Of a stretch of 37,082 nt of DNA, positions 1 to 7,684 are shown piece by piece. This DNA comes from Thiomicrorhabdus sp. (GTDB lineage: Bacteria > Pseudomonadota > Gammaproteobacteria > Thiomicrospirales > Thiomicrospiraceae). The stretch is from the NCBI GenBank assembly GCA_015488565.1, contig WFNQ01000231.1, positions 1 through 37,082 on the forward strand, written 5' to 3'. The stretch's first letter is position 1; each line of letters starts with the position of its first letter. A program made the translations under genes and the position numbers. The notes beneath the pieces were generated by a model, which made no database searches, had not been told where the DNA came from, and saw nothing but the letters and a program-made list of their open reading frames with translations.

Positions 1-104
1 AAACAAAACGAATATCCAAAAACTTAAATCGATTTTTAACTCACGTTAAAACTCACTTAACAATTTAATCTTTAAACAACTTAGCTTTAAAAAGGGATAA
101 TAAA

Positions 105-1910
105 ATGAAAATTCTAAAACATTTAATCGCTTTTGCCTTCATATTAGGCATAAGCTCAATGGCATCGGCCGCTATACCGCCGCCGCCAGTAAACCAAAAC
201 TTGGGTATTCCTGATACCTCATTCTCAAACTTTGATCAAACGCTTTGTCAAGCCTGTCACTGGGCTTCCTATAGAGGCATTCCTACATTAAGTGGTGCAC
301 CTGTTAAAAAGGGATACAACCCAAACAGACACCATTTAGCAGTCGGCACTGAAATTGATGGAAAACCTGAGTTTCCTCCCTTTCGTGATTCTGATGGAGA
401 TGGTCAAAATGATACACATTTTAACTGCTTAAACTGTCATATCGTTGTTACTGAAGGTGTTGATATCGAAACAGCCATCCTTTCCGATGTTATTGTATAC
501 AACTACCGTAACTGCTTAAACTGCCACTCAAGAGACGCAGGACCGCTTACCGTTCACCATGCAACAGACCTAGCTCAAACAGGTTTTTGTTTCCGCTGTC
601 ACGGTGGATTAGTGCGTGGTATTGATGTTGATACCGTAACAGGTAAAAAGCCAGATCCAGATAATGTTGGTGAAACCGTTCCTGTAGACATACCAACCTA
701 CTCTCCCAGCATAATCACCCCTTGGCGTAGTGCCAAGCCGAATGGTGATGGTTCTCAAAAAAACCATGCTAACACATCACCTGGAAACTGTAATTTCTGT
801 CATAACACCGCAGAAGGTGCGCCAGACGGAGGCAACGGTGCAGGAACGATTCTTGGTGATGAAGGAGGTACGATGCAAGTTGTTAACCTACCTGATGGCA
901 GTACCTTCAATGCACCTATCTTGACGAACGCACAAAACCACCACAACACTGGTTTCTTTGAAGATAACAGATGTACATGGTGTCACATCATTGATGGTTC
1001 ATTTCAAACTGGTGGATATGCGATTCGTGCATGTCAGCGTTGTCATGATAGAACCACTCTTCACAACATTGAGTTTGATAAAGATGGTGATGGTGTAGTC
1101 GCTGGTGGCGAAGAAGCTTATTACGGTCACATTGGTAACCAAAAGAACTGTTGGGGTTGTCACGGTAACAACAAAAAAGTACAAGACGAAAATGGTGACT
1201 GGGTTGATGCCAGAGATACTCTAGGCGTTGATATCTACAGCCAAGGTGTTGTTGTTTCGGATGAAGACAATGCTCGAATATCTTCTGTGGTTAAAGCACT
1301 CATTCCAACTATTAATTCGTTAAGTACGCAAACTGTTTCTTCTGGTGTTGAAGCTACCATCACGATTGATGGAATGAACATGGTTAACTCCAGCTTAAGC
1401 AAAGAGTACGAATATGGTGAAGATGGAGCAATCCTTCTTGATGAAAATAGAAAACCTATTTCTCAAACGATTACAAATACCTGGACTTCAGAAGTTGTAG
1501 TAACGGATAAAAACAACAATAATGTTGTTATTGTTCCTGATTACCAAGATACCAATAAACTAGAGTTTACACTTCCAGCAACCTTGGCTCCTGGATTCTA
1601 TCAAGTTTCATTGAAAAAAGAAGGGCATGTTTCTAACCCGATTGGTCTGACAGTTACTCCTGCAATAGCAGTTCGACAAGCAGTTGTTTTTACTCCTTAT
1701 GGCGGTCTTGTAATTATGTCTGGATTAAACTTCATGGATGCTCTTCCTAATGGAATGACTTATAAACTTATTGATCAAGATGGAAACGCTCCAAAGCGCA
1801 TCTATCTATGGAGAGATGACTTTATTATTGCTCTATTTGACAACATCCCTGAAAGCGTCACTGTTGACAACCTTTACAATGAAAAAACAATACCTTTAAC
1901 ACGGTATTAA
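105..1910 (+). CDS. Secreted octahaem c-type cytochrome with C-terminal beta (IPT/TIG-like) region
   Basis: The protein has 601 residues, starting with a Sec signal peptide (basic MKILKH, hydrophobic stretch, ASAA cleavage site near residue 23). Eight CxxCH haem-binding motifs begin at C48, C108, C137, C162, C229, C290, C310 and C349. Outside these motifs there are ten histidines before residue 345 (H76, H77, H105, H151, H152, H221, H279, H280, H320, H342), enough for bis-His ligation of all eight haems; this suggests electron transfer rather than catalysis. Residues 95-103 and 325-336 are acidic DxDGDG loops, the second a full EF-hand-type loop. From about residue 400 there is no cysteine motif, and the sequence looks like two beta-sandwich repeats of IPT/TIG type. 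An AAGGG element precedes the ATG. No membrane anchor is seen after the signal peptide, so a periplasmic or extracellular site is inferred. The electron donor and acceptor are unknown. The next genes encode a prolyl isomerase, a PEP-CTERM protein and a smaller related cytochrome. Confidence 0.9.
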   Translation: MKILKHLIAFAFILGISSMASAAIPPPPVNQNLGIPDTSFSNFDQTLCQACHWASYRGIPTLSGAPVKKGYNPNRHHLAVGTEIDGKPEFPPFRDSDGDGQNDTHFNCLNCHIVVTEGVDIETAILSDVIVYNYRNCLNCHSRDAGPLTVHHATDLAQTGFCFRCHGGLVRGIDVDTVTGKKPDPDNVGETVPVDIPTYSPSIITPWRSAKPNGDGSQKNHANTSPGNCNFCHNTAEGAPDGGNGAGTILGDEGGTMQVVNLPDGSTFNAPILTNAQNHHNTGFFEDNRCTWCHIIDGSFQTGGYAIRACQRCHDRTTLHNIEFDKDGDGVVAGGEEAYYGHIGNQKNCWGCHGNNKKVQDENGDWVDARDTLGVDIYSQGVVVSDEDNARISSVVKALIPTINSLSTQTVSSGVEATITIDGMNMVNSSLSKEYEYGEDGAILLDENRKPISQTITNTWTSEVVVTDKNNNNVVIVPDYQDTNKLEFTLPATLAPGFYQVSLKKEGHVSNPIGLTVTPAIAVRQAVVFTPYGGLVIMSGLNFMDALPNGMTYKLIDQDGNAPKRIYLWRDDFIIALFDNIPESVTVDNLYNEKTIPLTRY

Positions 1911-1918
1911 TTAAAAAA

Positions 1919-1946
1919 ACAGATACGCACTAAACCACGTATCTGT
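1919..1946. repeat. Perfect 9-bp inverted repeat after the octahaem cytochrome
   Basis: The arms ACAGATACG (1919-1927) and CGTATCTGT (1938-1946) are separated by 10 bases. The hairpin starts 9 bases after the stop codon and is preceded by A7. It has no T-run on the plus strand, but the A-run would give a U-run on the minus strand. It probably acts as 3'-end protection together with the stronger terminator just downstream. Confidence 0.6.
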
Positions 1947-1953
1947 TCATATT

Positions 1954-1990
1954 AAAAAAGCGGAACTCACTCTGTGGCTTCCGCTTTTTT
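1954..1990 (+). terminator. Rho-independent terminator, bidirectional
   Basis: A perfect 12-bp stem is formed by AAAAAAGCGGAA (1954-1965) and TTCCGCTTTTTT (1979-1990), with a 13-base loop. It ends in T6 and can work on both strands. It separates the octahaem cytochrome from the prolyl isomerase gene. Confidence 0.85.
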
Positions 1991-2054
1991 AATACATAAA
2001 TTTTAGTAACAACCCAATGTGGTTATAAATATGATTAAAAAAGAGCTAAATATC

Positions 2055-3008
2055 ATGAAGCTATATAAAAAAACACTAGCAACAACCCTTATCATTGCCA
2101 GTACAGCATTCTCCATTCAATCAACAGCCTCTACCTCAAATACAAATACTCAAACAAAAGAGCAGCCCCCCTCTTCTAAAATTATGTTAGCCAAAGTCAA
2201 CGACCACCCCATTTACCTATACCAACTAGAATCACAAATCCAAGCTGAGCTCAAAAAATATCAAAAACTAACTTCTAAAAAACTCTCTTCAGAACTAAAA
2301 TCTAGAGCCAGAACTAAAATTTTACAGCAATACATTAATGCAGAGCTAATCCTTCAAGACAGCCAAAAACACCCTGTTAACAACATTGAAGAAAAAGTTA
2401 CACAATACATAGAAAAAGCAAAAGAAAACAACCTCCCTATTAAAGATGAAACCTCCATAAAGCGCCAGATTCACATTAATGAATACCTTAAAGCACACGA
2501 CTTAACCTCACCTCAACCATCAGAGGCCGATATTAAGGCCTTTTATGAACAAGGAAAAAAACAATTTATTTCCACCGAAGATAAAGTTCATGTTCAGCAT
2601 ATCTTTGTAACAAAAGAGAATAAAGAGCAAATAAACAAAGCAAAAAAATTACTTGAAAATGGACAATCTTTTGAAAACGTTGCAAAGGAGTATTCTGAAG
2701 ATGAAAACACCAAAGAGAAAAGCGGTGATTTAGGTTTTATTATCAAAGACTACATGCCAAAAGAATTTGAAAACATTGCTTTTACGATTCAAAAGGCAAC
2801 GCTCAGCGACATTATAGAAACAGAAGAAGGTTACCATATCCTAAAAGTACTTGAAGCCAAGCCTGCTGGAACCCCCATACCGTATGAAAAAATGAAGGAT
2901 TTTTTAGCTCGTGGACTCGCCTCAAAAATCAAGGAAGAAAAAATAAAAGCTCACCTAAAAAAATTACAAAATAACGCTAAAATTGAAATTTTTAACCTTC
3001 AAAAATAA
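2055..3008 (+). CDS. Secreted parvulin-type (PpiC/SurA-like) peptidyl-prolyl cis-trans isomerase
   Basis: The protein catalyses cis-trans isomerisation of proline peptide bonds and helps fold exported proteins. From the chosen start it has 317 residues: a signal peptide (MKLYKKT, hydrophobic core, STAS near residue 26), an alpha-helical SurA_N-like chaperone segment (about 40-160), and a parvulin domain (about 176-268) with the family features VQHIFV, SGDLGF, EFE..AF and GYHILKV. The open frame extends upstream to GTG 2019 and ATG 2031. ATG 2055 is preferred because the signal peptide begins there and AAGAG lies 9 bases before it. It is rich in Lys and Glu, with an AT-rich codon bias like its cytochrome neighbours. 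Its position between two multihaem cytochrome genes suggests a folding helper for these or for the PEP-CTERM protein; that role is inferred. It is much shorter than SurA (about 430 residues, two parvulin domains). Confidence 0.88.
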   Translation: MKLYKKTLATTLIIASTAFSIQSTASTSNTNTQTKEQPPSSKIMLAKVNDHPIYLYQLESQIQAELKKYQKLTSKKLSSELKSRARTKILQQYINAELILQDSQKHPVNNIEEKVTQYIEKAKENNLPIKDETSIKRQIHINEYLKAHDLTSPQPSEADIKAFYEQGKKQFISTEDKVHVQHIFVTKENKEQINKAKKLLENGQSFENVAKEYSEDENTKEKSGDLGFIIKDYMPKEFENIAFTIQKATLSDIIETEEGYHILKVLEAKPAGTPIPYEKMKDFLARGLASKIKEEKIKAHLKKLQNNAKIEIFNLQK

Positions 3009-3111
3009 CTAAGCATAAGCTAAAAATAGCGTTTTTACTTAATAAAAGGTATAATCCTGAGTTAAGTTTTTACAAGAAGCTTAATCTGTAAAATAAACAC
3101 AACGTCTGCTT

Positions 3112-3143
3112 GTTGATTTTTGAATACAAATTTAAAAATCAAC
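3112..3143. repeat. 10-bp perfect inverted repeat upstream of the PEP-CTERM gene
   Basis: The arms GTTGATTTTT (3112-3121) and AAAAATCAAC (3134-3143) flank a 12-base spacer. No T-run follows, so it is not a classical terminator. It could be a weak 3' end for the isomerase gene, an operator, or a leader hairpin of the PEP-CTERM gene 80 bases downstream. Confidence 0.5.
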
Positions 3144-3222
3144 TTAAGATTGCACTAGTTAATCTTTTTAAGTCCTTGGGGGAGGAGCTAGGTAGACACT
3201 CTCAAAACTGGAGTACTAAAAA

Positions 3223-3870
3223 ATGAATTACCAAAAACAACTTATTGCTACTGTGTTGCTAGCCATTGCAACGTCTTCAGCACAAGCACTTGAAACCACA
3301 ATTGACTTTGAAAATCAAACATCTACTGGAGTACTCAACAATGTGCCAAACTTAACAATAGGGGATGTTACCTTTGATGCGAGCGGTGGTGACTCTACTT
3401 TATTTATTGATAATTTAGGTAGCGATTTAGGTGGTGACTTCTCTGGCAACTATATAACAAACGGATTTTTAGGATTTTCAACATTAACTTTCTCATTTGC
3501 GACTCCTGTAAGCCAGTTTTCATTTAACCTTGGTAATAACCAAAATGATTGGGAACTAACCGCTTTTGATACTTCAGATATGACAATAGGCGACTCTTTA
3601 CTCATTAATAGAATCCCCCCAAATTCTTCTAACAATGGTGCACTATTTGGCATATCGTCAACTAATTATGATATATCTTACGCCACTTTAGTAATGGGTT
3701 CAGGACCTCCAAGCCCATTTCCTATAACAGATGAAATTGAGTTTGACAACCTTAAATACACAACGGCAGTCTCACCAGTCCCTGAACCTTCTACCTATGC
3801 TCTAATGTTAGGTGGACTAGGCATGGTTGCTTTTATGGCGTATCGTCGACGTAAAACAGAAAATTCTTAA
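3223..3870 (+). CDS. PEP-CTERM sorting-domain secreted protein
   Basis: The 215-residue protein has a signal peptide (MNYQKQLIATVLLAIATSS, cleavage after AQA near residue 22) and a Gly/Asn/Asp/Ser-rich beta-type body with almost no charge. It ends in the classic PEP-CTERM tripartite tail: VPEPSTYAL, a hydrophobic segment (LGGLGMVAFMAY) and the basic RRRK. In known systems this tail is cut by an exosortase (XrtA/EpsH family), releasing the protein into the exopolysaccharide or cell-surface layer. No exosortase is in the window. GGAG lies about 9 bases before ATG. The body is not assignable to a named enzyme; an adhesin or matrix role is inference. The gene stands alone between an inverted repeat and a terminator. 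Confidence 0.88.
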   Translation: MNYQKQLIATVLLAIATSSAQALETTIDFENQTSTGVLNNVPNLTIGDVTFDASGGDSTLFIDNLGSDLGGDFSGNYITNGFLGFSTLTFSFATPVSQFSFNLGNNQNDWELTAFDTSDMTIGDSLLINRIPPNSSNNGALFGISSTNYDISYATLVMGSGPPSPFPITDEIEFDNLKYTTAVSPVPEPSTYALMLGGLGMVAFMAYRRRKTENS

Positions 3871-3898
3871 TATTCAGATTGCATTATGTTAAGTAAAT

Positions 3899-3926
3899 AA
3901 AAAGGCAACATTGGTTGCCTTTTTTT
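3899..3926 (+). terminator. Rho-independent terminator after the PEP-CTERM gene
   Basis: AAAAGGCAAC (3900-3909), a 4-base loop ATTG, and GTTGCCTTTT (3914-3923) form a perfect 10-bp stem running into a T-tract. Confidence 0.88.
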
Positions 3927-4071
3927 ATGCCTAAAACTCACGGACAAAATAAAGTATAATACTATTCTCAAGAGTACTTCAATGATTTCTTAATAGTCTG
4001 CGTGTAATTAAGAACGACTGCTTCTAACCCAAACACATTAATAACACAATGTATAAAAAAGGACCTTATTT

Positions 4072-4623
4072 ATGAAACACCTTAAAAAGAGCTTATTTAT
4101 ACTCTATATACTTACCCTGGCAAGCATTACAACAACCACTCACAGTAGAGGAATGAAAATATTCGATGGTCCGCCTACCGCTCCCCAATGCCGTAACTGC
4201 CATTACGACTTAGAACGATTTCCCTTACTTGGGCTCTACTTAGGGTTAAGAAATCCAGATCGACACCATCTTTTAATCGGAACAACCATTCCCCCTAGAT
4301 CTCGCTCAAAGGCGCCCGATGCGATAGGCGCGACAAATGAAGGGGGACGTTATAACTGTTTTTCATGCCATTTAATGATGCCAGAAAAAGCCGCCCCCCT
4401 TGAAGAAAATTTTAACATTGTCGAGCCCTTTAGAGACTGTCTACAATGCCATCCTGCCTGGATTGTAACGGGACCACCGGGTGGAATGGGAGGCCGTCGT
4501 GGAAGTAGCACTGAAAGTGAAATAAGCAACGTACACATGACCAGCGAATCCACGCTATTTAACCAACGTCAATGTCGTGCTTGCCATACTGGTGGAATGG
4601 GTGGAGGTGGAATGGGTAGATGA
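4072..4623 (+). CDS. Small secreted tetrahaem c-type cytochrome
   Basis: The 183-residue protein has an N-terminal signal sequence (MKHLKKS followed by a hydrophobic stretch) and four CxxCH motifs starting at C40, C96, C123 and C168. The block from C40 to C168 parallels residues 48-166 of the octahaem cytochrome at 105-1910: both have CxxCH, then P(N/D)RHHL..GT, then (F/Y)NC..CH, then CL.CH, then VH(H/M) before a further CxxCH. Only three histidines outside haem motifs lie clearly in the mature part (H65, H66, H155), so the fourth haem may use methionine, a histidine of another subunit, or H24 if it is kept. The C-terminus is Gly/Met-rich (GGMGGGGMGR). AAGGA stands 8 bases before ATG. It is followed by a strong terminator and is probably its own transcript. 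An electron-transfer role is well supported; the partner is unknown. Confidence 0.87.
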   Translation: MKHLKKSLFILYILTLASITTTTHSRGMKIFDGPPTAPQCRNCHYDLERFPLLGLYLGLRNPDRHHLLIGTTIPPRSRSKAPDAIGATNEGGRYNCFSCHLMMPEKAAPLEENFNIVEPFRDCLQCHPAWIVTGPPGGMGGRRGSSTESEISNVHMTSESTLFNQRQCRACHTGGMGGGGMGR

Positions 4624-4670
4624 TAACCTTCTTCTACTTAATGCCAATCTTTACTCGCTCTTAGCTCAAA

Positions 4671-4708
4671 AATAAATTAAGCCCCTGAAAAAAGGGGCTT
4701 AATTTATT
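4671..4708. terminator. Strong bidirectional rho-independent terminator
   Basis: A perfect 16-bp stem runs from 4671-4686 to 4693-4708 around a 6-base loop, with core AAGCCCCT/AGGGGCTT and AT-rich flanks (AATAAATT/AATTTATT). It lies between the convergent tetrahaem cytochrome gene and the lipoprotein gene and can serve both. Confidence 0.88.
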
Positions 4709-4744
4709 AAAATATTTATTTGAAAATAAACATCAAGCTCTAAC

Positions 4745-4800
4745 CCCCTATTAGAAACACGAATTAGAGTGTAAGTAATTGACGGACTTTCTATTAGGGG
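4745..4800. repeat. Imperfect palindromic element related to the 33994 repeat
   Basis: The arms CCCCTATTAGAAA (4745-4757) and TTTCTATTAGGGG (4788-4800) pair with one mismatch around a 30-base loop. The stretch TAGAAACACGAAT (4752-4764) is identical to 34010-34022, inside the large palindrome upstream of a receiver-domain gene. Confidence 0.5.
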
Positions 4801-4818
4801 ATTAGGGCAATAAAAAAA

Positions 4819-5193
4819 TTACTGAGCACGATCAGCTTCAATTTTTTGAAACACATTTTTTAAGTCTTGTTCCAGCTTTACGGCTTCTTCTTTCGACATA
4901 TCTGAGTTTTCAGAGATTTTTGCAACCAACCCTTTTACTTCAGAATCCAGTTTTTCAGGTGGAATCCCTTCTGCAGAACTCAGAGCCTCTTTAATGGCCG
5001 TTTTTTGCTCAGGCGTTTGAACTCTTTCAATCGCTCCTTTTACTTTTTCGACTGTTTTAATCTCTTCCGTTTGAACTTCTGATGCGGTAGCCGCATCAGA
5101 AGCCACTTTATTATTCGACTCTTGCTCTGACTCACTACAGCCAGCTGAAAAAACCGTCATTACTGCAACCAAACTCATCCACTTCATATTCAT
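4819..5193 (-). CDS. Small putative lipoprotein, Glu/Lys/Ala-rich
   Basis: The 124-residue protein begins with MNMKWMSLVAVMTVFSAGC: a short positive region, a hydrophobic stretch and a lipobox-like SAGC with C19 as the likely lipidated residue. The -3 residue is Ser rather than the usual Leu, so the assignment is good but not perfect. The mature part is highly charged (many Glu, Lys, Gln, Ala) and likely alpha-helical or coiled-coil, with no recognised domain. AAAGAG lies 8 bases before the ATG at 5193 and decides the start; M3 is an alternative. It is not tightly coupled to priA, which is transcribed in the same direction upstream (103-base gap). The function is unknown. Confidence 0.72.
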   Translation of the reverse strand: MNMKWMSLVAVMTVFSAGCSESEQESNNKVASDAATASEVQTEEIKTVEKVKGAIERVQTPEQKTAIKEALSSAEGIPPEKLDSEVKGLVAKISENSDMSKEEAVKLEQDLKNVFQKIEADRAQ

Positions 5194-5296
5194 AATGTTT
5201 ACTCTTTATTCCATTAAAAAAAATAATATTAAATATTATTGCCCCCCTTTTAAATGGGTATTTTACCTTATTAAAAAGCGAGTCACCACATACGAT

Positions 5297-7585
5297 TTAC
5301 ATCATTTCTTGCGGGTCGATATCCATACTCCATCGTACCTTACGTGACAACGGACTTTTATAGATATAAGGCACCATTTCAGCCATTAATTGATGCAAGA
5401 CCTTTCGCTTAGTTGCTTGAATCAATAACTGAAAACGATAGCGCCCTTGGCGACGTAACATGGGGGCCGATACAGGCCCCCAAAACTCAATTTGGGCTTT
5501 ATTATCCTGCATTTTACTCAGCGTGTGGCTTATTTTTTGTAGATTTAATTCTAAGCCTGCTTTAAGGGAAAGCAAGAAGTCCATGGCATCTTGTGCATTA
5601 TTGGCTTCCGCTCGAATGAGGATTTGATAACAGAGGGGGGGTAAATTTGCCTCAATGCGCTCTTGTAAGGTTTTTTGTGCAAAGGCATCATACCCTTGCA
5701 TAATCAACTGGGTAAAAAGTGGGTGGTCAGGTTGATGGGTTTGAATCAGTACTTGACCTTTTTTTTCGGCTCGTCCTGCTCGTCCTGCCACTTGCATAAT
5801 AAGTTGCGCCATGCGCTCAGGCGCTCGGTAATCGGCACTGAATAGCCCTTGGTCAATGTCTAAAATGCCGACTAATGTGACATTGGGGAAGTGATGTCCT
5901 TTGGCCAGCATTTGTGTGCCTATTAAAATATCGGCTTCTCCGCGTTGCGCCTTGCTGGTTAATTCGGCCATTTGGCCTTTTAAACGCGTGGTATCGCGAT
6001 CAATTCTTAACACCGAGTGATTAGGAAACCAGTTTTGTATGGCTTCATGCAATCGCTCAGTGCCTTGGCCGACGTTAATAAACGCTTCTTGATGACCACA
6101 ACTTGGACAACATTTGGGTTCTGGTTGTTGTTCTCCACAGTGGTGACATTGTAAGTAGTGGTAATTTTTTCCTGAATGCAGTGTCATATTCGCATCGCAA
6201 CTTGGGCAGCTCGCTTGCCAACCACACTCATGGCACATTAAAATGGGCGCAAAGCCACGGCGATTTAAGAACAATAAAATTTGCCCCCCCTGCTCCAAAC
6301 TGGCTTCCATAGCCTTTTTTAAAAGGCGTGATACGCCTTCTTGAATTTTCTCCCCCCTTATATCCAACAATTTTATACTGGGTAACGTGGCATTGCCCGC
6401 ACGTTGTTTTAATTGCAGAAGGTGATAGCGCCCTTCATTGACGTTGTATAAACTCTCTAACGATGGGGTTGCAGACCCCAACACCACGGGAATACCCTCT
6501 TGATAAGCACGTTGCACCAAGACATCTCGCGCAGAGTAACGAAACCCCTCTTGTTGTTTATAAGAGAGATCGTGCTCTTCGTCAATAATACACAACCCTA
6601 AATTTTGAAACGGGGTAAACACCGCCGACCGTGTGCCAAGCAATACCTTTACCTGCCCTGTGCGAATTGAGTGCCAAGCACAATGACGCTCCGAATCATT
6701 TAAACCCGAATGCAAACAGGCGACTTGAATTTGCAGTTGCGCTTCAAATCGCGCCACCATTTGGGGGGTTAAGCCAATTTCGGGCACCAGCACCAGTACC
6801 TGTTTTCCTTGAGCAATTGCGGCCTCAATCATCCCAAGATAGACTTCGGTTTTACCACTGCCGGTAATGCCTTGCAGCAAAAAGGCTTCAAACAAGGCTG
6901 GCTGCTGCAAACTGCTTACCACTCGATCAACGGCCAGCTGCTGTTCTTCATTTAAACAGTGATTAGGGGGGGGGGAAAATTTCGATTGTCGAAAACAGCT
7001 CCCCTCTTTTTCTTCAATCCAACCCAGCTGAATCAATTTTTTGAGCGCAGGTCGCCAACCTTCAAGCGCACTGGATAGCTCTGTCGCACAGAGTGCGTTC
7101 TGCTCGGTTAAACGTGCCTGTACAAAAAACTCAAACACCGCATGTTGCCGAGAAGCATTTTTAGCCAAGCTATCAACTGAGGCGTGTTGCCCTAGCTCGG
7201 TCAACGACCAATAGGGTACGCCTGTTACACGCGCTGGTTCACCCTGCCTTAATCGTTTAGGCAGTACCGCAGCAATCACCTCACCAATCGGTTCATGATA
7301 ATATTGACTCGCCCAGTGAAACAATCTCATTTGAGCCTTGCTAAACAGTGGTTCGCTGTCAATAACTTCCTCAATAGGCTTAATTTTTGTGCTCTCAAAA
7401 TCCGAAGCATCGCTCAAGCCCATCACCAACCCCACTATTTTTTTAGTGCGAAACGGCACCCAAACACGACCGCCCACCACAGGGCGTTGCTCAGATTCAA
7501 TATAGCCGTAATCTAATGGCGATAAAAAAGGCCCGGGAACTGCGACGTTGACAATACATAACTGGGACAAAATAAATCCATTCAC
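5297..7585 (-). CDS. priA: Primosomal protein N' (PriA), replication-restart helicase
   Basis: PriA is the superfamily 2 3'-5' DNA helicase that binds stalled forks and reloads the replisome. Residues 10-100 match the PriA DNA-binding domain (VNVAVPGP..., RVWVPF, YYHEPIGEV..LP..LRQG). Walker A GITGSGKT is at 239-246, the DEEH box at 335-338, and SAT and LIGTQMLAKGHHFP helicase motifs follow. The zinc-binding insertion uses cysteines near 451, 454, 460, 463, 480, 483, 493 and 496. The length of 762 residues is slightly above E. coli PriA (732). The frame starts with GTG at 7585; no better ATG exists in frame close to the conserved N-terminus. The gene contains several C/G homopolymers, including a G10 tract (6966-6975) encoding PPP, and divergently faces dctQ. 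Confidence 0.96.
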   Translation of the reverse strand: MNGFILSQLCIVNVAVPGPFLSPLDYGYIESEQRPVVGGRVWVPFRTKKIVGLVMGLSDASDFESTKIKPIEEVIDSEPLFSKAQMRLFHWASQYYHEPIGEVIAAVLPKRLRQGEPARVTGVPYWSLTELGQHASVDSLAKNASRQHAVFEFFVQARLTEQNALCATELSSALEGWRPALKKLIQLGWIEEKEGSCFRQSKFSPPPNHCLNEEQQLAVDRVVSSLQQPALFEAFLLQGITGSGKTEVYLGMIEAAIAQGKQVLVLVPEIGLTPQMVARFEAQLQIQVACLHSGLNDSERHCAWHSIRTGQVKVLLGTRSAVFTPFQNLGLCIIDEEHDLSYKQQEGFRYSARDVLVQRAYQEGIPVVLGSATPSLESLYNVNEGRYHLLQLKQRAGNATLPSIKLLDIRGEKIQEGVSRLLKKAMEASLEQGGQILLFLNRRGFAPILMCHECGWQASCPSCDANMTLHSGKNYHYLQCHHCGEQQPEPKCCPSCGHQEAFINVGQGTERLHEAIQNWFPNHSVLRIDRDTTRLKGQMAELTSKAQRGEADILIGTQMLAKGHHFPNVTLVGILDIDQGLFSADYRAPERMAQLIMQVAGRAGRAEKKGQVLIQTHQPDHPLFTQLIMQGYDAFAQKTLQERIEANLPPLCYQILIRAEANNAQDAMDFLLSLKAGLELNLQKISHTLSKMQDNKAQIEFWGPVSAPMLRRQGRYRFQLLIQATKRKVLHQLMAEMVPYIYKSPLSRKVRWSMDIDPQEMM
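6966..6982 (-). repeat. G10 homopolymer with AAAATTT flank inside priA
   Basis: On the minus strand it reads AAATTTT followed by ten C. It encodes Lys-Phe-Ser-Pro-Pro-Pro of PriA. It is one of the AAATTT-C(n) elements described in the findings, and a length change would frameshift PriA. Confidence 0.7.
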
Positions 7586-7602
7586 TTTTTTAAGTTAAGT
7601 AA

Positions 7603-7620
7603 GGGGGGGGGAGAAAATTT
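7603..7620 (-). repeat. G9 homopolymer with AAATTT flank between priA and dctQ
   Basis: On the minus strand it reads AAATTTTCT followed by nine C. It lies in the 99-base divergent region between priA and dctQ, 18 bases from the priA GTG start, so tract length could affect expression of priA or the transporter. Confidence 0.7.
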
Positions 7621-7684
7621 AAAAACAAAATTAAAACACGTTAAAATAGCGGGTTAATCTCCTAACAAACCATAAATACAAAAC

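Noticed and set aside
3112-3143. Sigma54 promoter for the PEP-CTERM gene
   Set aside because: A TTGCA is present near 3149 but there is no GG element at the required distance upstream.
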